From: Isotricha intestinalis
Lineage: Eukaryota > Ciliophora > Litostomatea > Vestibuliferida > Isotrichidae
Reading direction: 5' to 3'
Length of the DNA: 30,884 nucleotides
Assembly: GCA_023807065.1 (NCBI GenBank)
Contig: JAJJLU010003795.1
Span: 1-30,884, forward strand
Position numbers and translations under genes: made by a program. The notes under the pieces were generated by a model, which was not told the origin of the DNA, made no database searches, and saw only the letters and a program-made list of their open reading frames with translations. Below, one piece after another: positions 20,001 to 27,035 of the stretch (position 1 is its first letter; each line of letters opens with the position of its first letter).

Positions 20001-21382
20001 CTTCTTGAAGATAATTCAATAAATTCATTTTTAACAATATTTTCATTATTATCATTAATTGGAATTTCTTCTTCTTTTCCATTTTCTTTTTTTAATCTTT
20101 CATTCCACATTTTAACAGAGTCAAAAACTAATTCAAAATATTTTTTAGATTGTTCATGAGTTAATAAATGAGATTTAATCATATATTTAAATATTCTTGT
20201 AAAAGTTGGAAAATAATAAGAATAAAGTAAATCAGATAAATTTCCTGCATTATCACTATCTGTAAATTTTAATATAGCATCATATAATTCTAAAATAGAA
20301 TTAATTAATTGATTAATTAAAGGTTCATCAAAAGCATTTTCTTCTTTACAATGAAATTTAAAGAAATGTTTAATATTATATTGATAAAGATATCTTTGAA
20401 ATAAATTCATATTAATAATAGTTCTGATGTTCCATAAATTATTATATTTTAAAAGATAAGTTCTAATAAAGTAATTAAATAATAATTCTGCAAAATAAAA
20501 TTTAGCATTAAAAAAATCTCCTCTAATTGCTTCATTTATATCTGCAACATTTTCATTTAAAGTTAATAATTCAACTAATTTAATTTTAGGGAAATCTTTA
20601 AAAAAATCAGAAACATGAAAAAATTTATTTTCCCATCTTTGAGCAAAAATAGAAAAGCATTCTAATATTTTATAAGTAATAAAATCAGAAAAAAATTTTT
20701 GTGATTCTCTTTTTTGTCTTTCTTGAGGACATTGCATATATTCTTTTATTTTTTGATAAAGATAATTTAAATATTTATCTCTAGTGAAAGGTATTTTAGA
20801 TAAGATATTAAAATTAACATTTTGAAAATGAAAATGAAATTTAGGTTTAGAATTAAAATCTAAATTTAAATTAACAACATTAGGTTCGAAATGTTTAGAA
20901 CATTGACAAACATAATTAGTATCAAAAGGGATTTTATATTGATTTAAATTATTTTTATCAATACCAAAATCAACGCAATAATTAATACAAACAGGGCAAT
21001 AAATTTTATTATCAAATTTATAGAATCCTTCATTAGGAGTAATATTCATAAATTTTCTATAAAAACAGAAATTAGATAATTTATGAGTTCTTTCATAAAA
21101 AGTTTTTATATTATCTTCTGTTATTTCATGATTACATTCTCCACATTTACATATATATATTCCTCTTATATTTAATGATGGATTATGTTCTGCATGACAT
21201 TTTTTTGCACATGCTTCGCATATAGGATAAAAATCCTCTTTTGAACAACTACAAAAATAAAACGTTGATATTGCTTTCACATCGTTTGCAAATGTACATT
21301 CTGTTACTTTTATTACATCTTTTTCTGAACGTGTTTTAAATGATAATGCTGTTTTTTCTAAGTGGAGAGGGTTTAAAGACAT
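14003..21382 (-). CDS. IP3-receptor-like calcium channel with an N-terminal UBR-type zinc finger
   Basis: The product is 2459 residues from a single uninterrupted frame of 7.4 kb. Residues 29-85 form a UBR-box-like zinc finger (C29, C44, C46, C55, C58, C62, H63, H66, C78, C80-Gly), followed by a further Cys-rich patch near 130-165. No MIR or IP3-binding core is recognisable. Around residue 1420, FLQNMCESHNKVFQ matches the RIH/RIH-associated region of IP3 and ryanodine receptors. An acidic Lys/Glu linker lies at about 1500-1610, and a Gly-spaced amphipathic stretch at about 1880-1990. The channel part has hydrophobic segments at about 2110, 2135-2160, 2200-2220 and 2248-2267, the selectivity filter GGGIGD at 2307-2312, an inner helix ending NMINGVIVSTF, and the IP3R-type C-terminal zinc site (CFIC, then two His near EHN). 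It probably releases Ca2+ from an internal store; the gating ligand is unknown. Confidence 0.9.
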   Translation of the reverse strand: MSLNPLHLEKTALSFKTRSEKDVIKVTECTFANDVKAISTFYFCSCSKEDFYPICEACAKKCHAEHNPSLNIRGIYICKCGECNHEITEDNIKTFYERTHKLSNFCFYRKFMNITPNEGFYKFDNKIYCPVCINYCVDFGIDKNNLNQYKIPFDTNYVCQCSKHFEPNVVNLNLDFNSKPKFHFHFQNVNFNILSKIPFTRDKYLNYLYQKIKEYMQCPQERQKRESQKFFSDFITYKILECFSIFAQRWENKFFHVSDFFKDFPKIKLVELLTLNENVADINEAIRGDFFNAKFYFAELLFNYFIRTYLLKYNNLWNIRTIINMNLFQRYLYQYNIKHFFKFHCKEENAFDEPLINQLINSILELYDAILKFTDSDNAGNLSDLLYSYYFPTFTRIFKYMIKSHLLTHEQSKKYFELVFDSVKMWNERLKKENGKEEEIPINDNNENIVKNEFIELSSRRKMDNSLNESKDTIEDEDINKKIEEKPQDDSFKLRSSYYIMKSILYTLIYSNDSVCINYFKNNYNKAKDTFVFIKNPFVEQISKVFMMIINTYYRKEDLSRVVIYDFYVRKIMEILIQKDNNFYANSLENLEKISPNKLYCICNEDFVNVIKNELMSSYSKIFNDFTEKMGFYNRQYFDFDISFEKYIESVIDIFIEFQTILTNEVGYLPELNLKYFNFMDLNDKNIINNLTNLQNAVQCSLYYQKIEEFIHIYAKGKKFKSEENLVEVDQNKFESLLKNILLIYFLLIIKNPENFCLVMNIKPDIFIITFINVYEQLFYFFERMVEMVFDLDYKYDNFYFLSECLCFVISHLENYFNKPHKRNKEKDIIKIHILGKVFKFAKKLISTITIYQNDFINLIDRIQRFIEKVNNDENYFDIPQILENYFLQNKKDERITETLTQYFLYLCELTLNDFNFFIITSNKNLYLLNIELVLVNLPNYIEEKKLPINLEYALLRYYFLSKIGFFFTTNTRNPILRLFKPIEELNPNGRQRKSILTFRSPREDNKAPENKERTKITNVSLVNLSINDRIKNNEEYEKILLNNIQEYNFIANFLYKIQQDFSNKVDEVILNRFKLFGSHFEMIIFIYKYFENVILRPTHKLFNYFLLNNEGITGMDCEIYYLTLFQFLKNTVYLYLKVNQIRASAMNEKETTPRATHYKFCFEKNKILEYENITLIKELSYNDIDYIMDDLKEIKLNIKYYHIESLYKILIKNIEKIIFMKPKTIQTIKTKTNLSTKEQKKIVSPYYIIKKDKIIKKYRKKMEKTYDLELSLFNALELSEKEMELDLGKEILYYLLSKMSDDLTDENFIYLMKNVDEYKIGTLGRINIKNFKLQNCYPLVFLNQLFYNYSQNFQSDLSETIGENFNKIFSFLVKDLIFSCNLNENSKLYSLNRIRDFDNETGERKKSISNELCTLSIKFLQNMCESHNKVFQNRFFNFRFEIDSFEYIKDNSNYPEEEIFSPKKEKSLPKKNLFVKLDKKKDIIGSKRSYRSEVGAVTKLIEYSEEDSSKSNNEEEEKEEENNDEINTNKKKKPLLALLPIRKIKNEELDEENRKFSTKDRKRKDSEEEEKKQEEEGEKKIVMHSIFQKIIQKKKDQKNVHFNLDENKKNDELDLEAESENKKYLTEKKYSFFNFIMNNMRLIIENIHVDNYIDSEILKENQQIISTSGIIDIYRHFTDLIIEMIQGTQVKNFDNFYRKLTENNQLLNENDEVNNNTLDSFTFLELCIEYSQSLFRCDNLFDNELVEVSLTIFNIIVNVVSQELKDDSLLQMLILIFPPIKILAIVSEYLRGLHIKHIFKFDYEDPIFEEQLNNFEFDDSNYTVLKNYFKEHLDIYEDPYFKLASQMYLFLTILGKKFHIPEADKVIRYSEKDLLDRQNKIDALIMGNINQLKGGLKEISGGLENLTGGIQNQLNKIGEIGNLNTKIKKLSNLSGQFIQDQISSNRYISNVIDKASEKINFASDRLHQGYDNFKNINSKIKKKINLLKGNITMKASPADMKNEMNNFIITSKFFNKIIKACEFMIENDNEMVLKTIYFITDPRSYFISKTNIEKFFEDVDRSSSTTKLKSFIDILNEFMYEVNFKYNAFKENENLKWMFEIDYKRIDFFNFCVSLAINFMLLLFLDRKHSSVNFVHVLTLLMAGFQIIINIIYISIFINSKYKFYIILSKSQFETKELEFFDYIKIYILDSLLFNDEVSLMILIIIMGLIGILSEYASFLFTLQLLTVVKFVATIKEIVLAFQLRIGQLVSLLFLLFIFLFFLANIGFNFFPEEFEVELSENQTGNICSTLLECAITYFNQGVRSGGGIGDLLAPREFETGMYWVRFFNDLIFFIAVSLMLLNMINGVIVSTFSQIREESNAKDEDINNKCFICNIDRVVFERMKIQFKEHTKNEHNVKTYIRFLTYLKLINEKDLDADQSYIIEEIKKREIKCFPVNISLATGEVTEDNEEGDEGED

Positions 21383-21936
21383 TTTTTTTTATTTATTTAA
21401 ATTTTTTTAAAGGGATTTTTCTTTTTTTTATTTGAGTTTTATTATATTATTATATATAATTAAATTGTATCTTATGTTTATTTTAGGAAATTCAAGATTT
21501 TTATTGGTTTTTTTCTAAGGATAATTAAAAAAAAGATTTATTGTTATTTAAATATATATTAGATTTAAAAAAAGAAAAGAAAATTAAAGTAAAATTTATC
21601 TCAAAATAATAATTTTAATATTATCTATTTATTTAATTTTATAAATCATATATTATTTGTTCTTTGCTCTCATTTTTCTTCTTCTTCTTTTTAATCTTCG
21701 CATTCTCTTCTTTCTCCATTTCTCTCTCATTTTATTTATATCTTAAAAATAATTTAATTTATATCAATAAGAAAAATAAAACTAAAAATATATAAAAATG
21801 AAAAATTTATTTTATAAAAAATAATTAAATAAATAAATATTCTCAATCAAAGAAAAAAAAATATTAAAATAAACAAATAAATAAATAAAACAAAACTTAA
21901 AAAATACAAATCCCAATAAAAAGAAAAAATTAATAT
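21383..21936. other. 554-base spacer holding the eL41 gene
   Basis: This is the longest spacer between large genes in the window. Besides the eL41 gene (21653-21730) it is nearly pure A+T with long T- and A-runs. I see no tRNA-like fold, no tandem repeat and no other coding stretch on either strand. Confidence 0.6.
21653..21730 (-). CDS. RPL41: 60S ribosomal protein eL41
   Basis: Read on the minus strand, ATG at 21730 opens 25 codons to TAA at 21653-21655. The peptide starts MREKWRKKRMRRLKRR and continues RRKMRAKNK. It matches eL41, the smallest eukaryotic ribosomal protein, in length, in the MR-KWRKKRMRRLKR core and in the basic tail. eL41 is a single Arg/Lys-rich helix lodged at the bridge between the ribosomal subunits. 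In this AT-rich setting the Lys codons include many AAG and the stretch is noticeably richer in G than its surroundings, as expected for a highly expressed gene. It is intronless here. It lies between two larger minus-strand genes and would need its own promoter in the roughly 200 bases up to 21936. Confidence 0.95.
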   Translation of the reverse strand: MREKWRKKRMRRLKRRRRKMRAKNK

Positions 21937-24216
21937 TTACCAATTTTTCAACGCTTTAATAACTGCTTTATACTTATTAAAAGTAGAATTATTATTAACA
22001 GTACTATAACTTCTATAATCAATATTTTTTGTTTTTGAATCAATTCTACTTTTACTAAAAGTTAAAGGTTTAATTCCCGTAAGAATACTTTCCTTATATT
22101 TTTTTTGATAAGTAGATTCAATAGGTTTATAATAATGAATTGATTCTTGTTTTTTTCTTTGAACTGGATATGAAGTCCCAATTAAATATTTTTCAATTTT
22201 ATTCACGAATAATTTTAAATTTTGTAAATCTTCTTCTTCAATATATTTCTTATAATTTTCTTCTTCATATTTAAAATGTTTTATACAATGAATAAATATT
22301 TTATATGTTTGTTCTGGAGGAATCATTTCTGGTAAAAATAAATTACTATTATTTAATATATTATTTGAATTATTTGTTGTTATTATATTTGATTCTATAT
22401 TATTTTTTTCTTCTAAATTTTTCTTTAATTCATTTTTTTCTCTTTCTCCTTCTGAAAGTCTTAATGACAATTCTCTGTTTAAAAGTTCTAATCTTTCTAT
22501 ATCAAAATATTTCATGTCTGTTTGAATATTTTGTACTTTTAAAATTTGGATTTTCTCTTTTTTTGGTTTTGATATTATATTTATTTTATTTTCTATTTGA
22601 GATTCTATTTTTAATTTTAATTTTGATCTTTTTTGATTATTTAATTTTTTTATTTCTTCTTTTTTAATTTTAAAAGATGTTGTTTTTAAAATTTTTAATT
22701 TTTCATTTTTGAATTTTTCAACTTCTTTTAAAATTGGTTTTTCTAGAATTTCTTTTTCTATTTCATTAAATAAAATTTGGTCTGTGTTTGTTCCTTCTGT
22801 AACATATTTTCTATATATTATTGGAGGAAGAGAATCTAATGAATCATCGTTTTTATAATATTTTTTTCTTTTAAATCCTTTATTTTTTTTATTTGAAAAA
22901 TCTAAATTTTCATCATTTAATTTTATTGTTTTTTGAATTGTAAAATTATTTTCTTTTGTCAATTTAAATATTATATTGTTTTCTTTTTCATGTGCTAAAA
23001 TTTCAAAATTGAAATTATTTAAAGGGATAAAATCATATTTTTTATTATTTATTATATTTTGATTTTTTTGGTTTAAAATTAATAAATTTTGTTCTTGAGA
23101 AATTTCAAAAATTGAAAAAGCTTTTTCTTTAGCTAATTTAACTATTGATTTAACATTATCAATCACTGCAAATTTAAATTCATCTGAAAAAGGATCTTCA
23201 TTATTTATATTTATATTTTCAGAGACTAATTTTGCAATATCTAAATAAAAAGATTGCCAATATTGAATTAATCCTAAAACATCATTATAAGATTTTTCTA
23301 ATTCTTTATATTTTATTTCTATTTCTGTATTTTGAATCATTCCAAATGAAGGATTACTTTTTGTAAAATTATTATTATTTTTCCCTATAATAAAATAATC
23401 AAATGAATTTATTTCATATATCTTATTCTCTCTTTTATTAAATTGTTTTATTCCATCTATATTTTTCAAATTATTCTTATTATTCATATATTCTTCATTT
23501 TCATTGTTTATAATATTATTATAATAATTATTATTTCTAACATTTATAATATTATCATAATTTAAATTATTATTGGGATTATTTAGAATATTATTATTAT
23601 AATTATTACTTTGACTGTGTGAAATATTATTATTGTTTAAATTATAATTTGGATTATTTAAAATATTATTATTATAATTATTACTTTGATTATATAAAAT
23701 ATTATTGTTATTGTTATTATTATTATCAAAACCATAATAAAAATGATTATCAATTTTAGTAGGAATTTGTTGTAAAATATTAGAAAATTTATTATTTTGT
23801 CCATTAAATTGATTAATAGAATTCCCATTAATATTAATATCATTTTTAATTAAAGGAGCATTAAAAGTTTTAGAATTTAATAAAGTATTATATTCATTAT
23901 CTCTACTTAAATCTTTGCTAAAATCACTACTTGCATTATAATTATTATTAGATTTTCTTTGATATAATTCATTAGTACTATCAGCTAATAATTTCATTAA
24001 TTCATTATTTGTATTTCTTTTAACTGTACTTCCTTTAGATCTATCTTCATCATATGAAAAATCTGGATCTATTGATTTATCTCCTTCAATTTCTACTAAT
24101 TCTTTTTTTCCTAAATAATTTTGTTCTTCTTCTTCTTCATGAAAAGATATTATATCTTCATTTCTTTCCTCATATTTATTTGAATTATTTATTAACATTT
24201 TTTTTTGGTTTTTCAT
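21937..24216 (-). CDS. Asn-rich protein of unknown function
   Basis: The product is 759 residues. The N-terminal 120 are acidic (Glu/Asp/Ser). Residues about 130-270 are a low-complexity Asn/Tyr/Ile region containing a tandem repeat of 25 residues. A more ordered middle segment (about 280-380) includes helices with WQSFYLDIAKLV. It is followed by a Lys/Glu-rich part with coiled-coil tendency (about 530-640) and a basic C-terminus containing several Tyr/Lys/Ser motifs. No transmembrane segment or known catalytic motif is visible. The start ATG at 24216 is in a normal A-rich context and the gene ends in TAA after an NW dipeptide. It is divergent from the pseudoprotease-like gene, with 127 bases between start codons. 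I do not recognise the family. Confidence 0.8.
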   Translation of the reverse strand: MKNQKKMLINNSNKYEERNEDIISFHEEEEEQNYLGKKELVEIEGDKSIDPDFSYDEDRSKGSTVKRNTNNELMKLLADSTNELYQRKSNNNYNASSDFSKDLSRDNEYNTLLNSKTFNAPLIKNDININGNSINQFNGQNNKFSNILQQIPTKIDNHFYYGFDNNNNNNNNILYNQSNNYNNNILNNPNYNLNNNNISHSQSNNYNNNILNNPNNNLNYDNIINVRNNNYYNNIINNENEEYMNNKNNLKNIDGIKQFNKRENKIYEINSFDYFIIGKNNNNFTKSNPSFGMIQNTEIEIKYKELEKSYNDVLGLIQYWQSFYLDIAKLVSENININNEDPFSDEFKFAVIDNVKSIVKLAKEKAFSIFEISQEQNLLILNQKNQNIINNKKYDFIPLNNFNFEILAHEKENNIIFKLTKENNFTIQKTIKLNDENLDFSNKKNKGFKRKKYYKNDDSLDSLPPIIYRKYVTEGTNTDQILFNEIEKEILEKPILKEVEKFKNEKLKILKTTSFKIKKEEIKKLNNQKRSKLKLKIESQIENKINIISKPKKEKIQILKVQNIQTDMKYFDIERLELLNRELSLRLSEGEREKNELKKNLEEKNNIESNIITTNNSNNILNNSNLFLPEMIPPEQTYKIFIHCIKHFKYEEENYKKYIEEEDLQNLKLFVNKIEKYLIGTSYPVQRKKQESIHYYKPIESTYQKKYKESILTGIKPLTFSKSRIDSKTKNIDYRSYSTVNNNSTFNKYKAVIKALKNW
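23576..23725 (-). repeat. 75-bp tandem repeat, two copies
   Basis: Copies at 23576-23650 and 23651-23725 are nearly identical over their first 60 bases and diverge towards the end of the second. The 75-base period equals 25 codons, so the repeat keeps the reading frame, encoding units with SNNYNNNILNNPN at their core. Confidence 0.7.
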
Positions 24217-24343
24217 TTCTTTTTTATTAATTAAATTTATAATTATTTTTTTTCTTTTAACTTTTTTATTTTTTTGTCATAACTTTTTATTTTTTTACGA
24301 TATTTTATTTTATTTCTTTATTAAAATCAATAATATAAGTGAA

Positions 24344-25870
24344 ATGGATAAAAATAATGAAGAATCATTTTTCCCAATTTTTGATTCTTATAATATAATA
24401 AATTTAGAACAAATAGAAAAATTTCCTTATTGTTTTTTAGGATTAGTTTTTACACAAAATAAAACAAATATTCAAAAAAAATCAGTTGGATTTATAATTG
24501 GAGAAGATATAATAATAACTCATTTCCAAGAATTAAATAATGAAAATGAAATAATATCTTTTTTACCTTTTACAACAGGAGATTTTAAATTATATAATGA
24601 ACCAATAAAAGCAATTAAGCATGAAAATATTTTATTAGATTTAGGAATTAATTCTAATCCATTATATTTAGTTATTGCTATTTTAGAAAGAAAAATAGGA
24701 AAAGAAATAATTGATATGTTAAAATTAAATTCATTACCTGAATTTCAAATTAATATAAATGAAAAAAATAGATTTTTTTCTTTTTTCAAAAATCATATTT
24801 TATTTAATGAAAACAATAAAAAAATGAGAATGAATGGTTTTTGGGAAAAAAAATTATTATTATTAACATATATATATCCAAATAAATATTTTAATAATGA
24901 ATATATTAATTCTTCAAATGCTTTATTACCAGATTCTTTAAGAATAACAACAACATCAACTTTAACTACTTTATCATTAGAAAATAAACCAGTATCTAAT
25001 TTAAAAAGTATATTTCCAAATTTAAAAAATCAATTTTTTTTAATTTGTGATAAGAAATTAAGAAATAAAATCTCAGATTATTCAAGTAGTTTTTTTAATA
25101 ATGATAAAGATTGTATTATAAGTCAAATAAAGAAAAAATTAAAAAGATGTGATAATGAAAATATTATTCAATATGAAAAAATTAATATAACTAGAGGAAG
25201 TCCTTTATTTATTGAAACTAATTTTGGACTTTGTTTATTAGGTTTAACCACTAAATTAGCAAAAAAAAGAGAAAATAAAGATTTTTCTAATCTTAATGAT
25301 AAAGAAGATAGTGTTGGAATTACTTTAAATTTATCTTTATATAATATTATAAATGAAAAAGTTAATGTTATGAGAAATTATATTGAAAATAATCATATTG
25401 AAATGAAATATAAATTTAATTTCGAGAATTTGTTTTTAAATTTTTACGAAAAAAATACTCTTTTAGTTAAAGGTGTTTTTAATAAGGAAATTTTATGTGA
25501 AAAACTTTTTGATATTGCTGAAAAATTAATTGAAATTTCGAAAATATATTTACAATTAATTATAAAAGATAATGATAATAATATTGTTATATCAAATTCT
25601 AATTCTAATCAACAATTAAGTTATTTTGTTGAAGAAAAAACAAAGAATTATTTTGATATAAATATAGAAATTAATGTCAATGATATTTCAAATAAAATAA
25701 TTCAATCAATTAAAAGTTCAAAAGAATATATTGAAGCTTTGAAATCAGATAAAAAAATAGAAATGATTTTAAAAATAGTTAGCTCAAACATTGATTTACA
25801 TAATATAAAAAATGAATTTTTATATTCTTTAATTTTTAATAATATTATACAAAAAATTATACAGGATTAA
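24344..25870 (+). CDS. possible trypsin-fold pseudoprotease
   Basis: The product is 508 residues without a signal peptide. The N-terminal 330 residues look like a distorted chymotrypsin/HtrA-type beta-barrel: GFIIGEDIIITHFQ occupies the place of the strand before the catalytic His, PLYLVIAIL that of the DIALL strand, and ITRGSPLFIETNFGLCLLGL that of the GDSGGPL oxyanion segment. In this alignment all three triad residues are lost (His position is Phe/Gln, Asp position is Tyr/Leu, Ser position is Arg), so it would be catalytically dead. A Ser/Thr/Leu-rich insert lies at about residues 190-220. The C-terminal 150 residues are helical, Asn/Lys/Ile-rich, and unassigned. The frame is intact from ATG to TAA. 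The fold call is pattern-based; the gene itself is secure. Confidence 0.55.
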   Translation: MDKNNEESFFPIFDSYNIINLEQIEKFPYCFLGLVFTQNKTNIQKKSVGFIIGEDIIITHFQELNNENEIISFLPFTTGDFKLYNEPIKAIKHENILLDLGINSNPLYLVIAILERKIGKEIIDMLKLNSLPEFQININEKNRFFSFFKNHILFNENNKKMRMNGFWEKKLLLLTYIYPNKYFNNEYINSSNALLPDSLRITTTSTLTTLSLENKPVSNLKSIFPNLKNQFFLICDKKLRNKISDYSSSFFNNDKDCIISQIKKKLKRCDNENIIQYEKINITRGSPLFIETNFGLCLLGLTTKLAKKRENKDFSNLNDKEDSVGITLNLSLYNIINEKVNVMRNYIENNHIEMKYKFNFENLFLNFYEKNTLLVKGVFNKEILCEKLFDIAEKLIEISKIYLQLIIKDNDNNIVISNSNSNQQLSYFVEEKTKNYFDINIEINVNDISNKIIQSIKSSKEYIEALKSDKKIEMILKIVSSNIDLHNIKNEFLYSLIFNNIIQKIIQD

Positions 25871-25951
25871 ATCTTTAAATTGAAATAATATTTAAAAAGT
25901 TTATTTTTAAGAAAATTAATTATTTATTAAATTAAAATATAATTGTTTTAT

Positions 25952-26887
25952 TTAACTAATAGAATTATTTTGTTTAACACCATCATAATCACCTTCTTTA
26001 GTTCCATAACTTCCTCCAACTTTAATACCTTCTCCTTTAAAAGGAACAAATTTATTTATATTTTTATTCATTTTATTGATACTATTTTCAATTCTAACTG
26101 GAATATTATTGTTTGAAGGAATAAATTTTTTAAAATTTCCTAAAAAAGAACCAATAAAACTTTTTTCAATGATTTCAACAAATTTATTTGATATTTGTAA
26201 GTGTTTTCTAAAAAAGAAATGATATAATAAACCATAAATAATTCCACTTAAGACACCAAAATCTATTTGAAAATTTAAAATTAGAAATATTGTGAATAAT
26301 ATAAAAGGATAAAATTTAGCTTTTATTTCACAAGGGAAAAAAAAAAGTCTCATTAAACTTTCAGGATTAGACATACACAATAAAGTTAATTCAGCCATAA
26401 TAATTGGCCATAAACCAGAATTTTCAACTTTTCCATTATAATAGTTTAAAATTAATATATTTTTATTTCTTGATATTATATAAGCAATAAGTAATATTAG
26501 ACAATATATAATTTGAATAAAAAATGTATTCATAAAAAAAATCAACATATATTTTATTGTTCCTAATTTATTTTCTAAAGAAGAAGCATCTTTAACCCAA
26601 CTTATCATTGCAAATAATATATTTAATACACTTGTTGTCATAAAAGATGTTGTTATTAATCTCCATATTTGAAAATGAAAAATTGTATATAACGCTAAAT
26701 TTGATAAATAAAATGATATTGAAAATATTATTAAATCTATTAAATAGAAAAATATTGTTATGCATATTGTACAAAAAACAAATAATGGAATACTGTTATA
26801 TATATTCATTATTCTGTCGTTTAATGTATAATGTGGATTTGGATTATTATTATTTGAATTGTTTACTGTGTTTGGAGCTGATTCCAT
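25952..26887 (-). CDS. rhomboid-superfamily (derlin/UBAC2-like) membrane protein
   Basis: The product is 311 residues with a short Asn/Pro-rich N-terminus, five to six hydrophobic segments between about residues 32 and 226, and a basic, hydrophilic tail. Rhomboid-family marks are HFQIWRLITTSF (71-82; Trp-Arg is the conserved WR), the Leu-Glu followed by Gly pattern at 104-109, and a final segment DFGVLSGIIYGLLYHFFF resembling the last derlin/UBAC2 helix. The rhomboid protease Ser motif (GxSxG) is absent: the equivalent region reads SGLWPIIMAEL, so it is expected to be an inactive rhomboid such as those in ER-associated degradation. It converges on the pseudoprotease gene (82 bases) and is divergent from the B-box gene (148 bases). 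It could equally be TMEM115-like. Confidence 0.65.
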   Translation of the reverse strand: MESAPNTVNNSNNNNPNPHYTLNDRIMNIYNSIPLFVFCTICITIFFYLIDLIIFSISFYLSNLALYTIFHFQIWRLITTSFMTTSVLNILFAMISWVKDASSLENKLGTIKYMLIFFMNTFFIQIIYCLILLIAYIISRNKNILILNYYNGKVENSGLWPIIMAELTLLCMSNPESLMRLFFFPCEIKAKFYPFILFTIFLILNFQIDFGVLSGIIYGLLYHFFFRKHLQISNKFVEIIEKSFIGSFLGNFKKFIPSNNNIPVRIENSINKMNKNINKFVPFKGEGIKVGGSYGTKEGDYDGVKQNNSIS

Positions 26888-27035
26888 TAATTTTTTTTTA
26901 TGATATTTTTAATTTGTGATTTTATATTTATATATTATTTGTTCTTTTTTTTCTTTTGATAAAAATATATAGTGATAAAAAAACAAAATTTAAATATAAG
27001 AAATTATATCAAATAAATAATTAATAAAATAAAAA

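Noticed and set aside
7397..26887. A co-functional protein-degradation gene cluster
   Set aside because: The proteasome, UBR-finger, UBC-like, derlin-like and inhibitor genes lie on both strands among unrelated genes. Chance neighbourhood in a gene-dense genome is enough to explain it.
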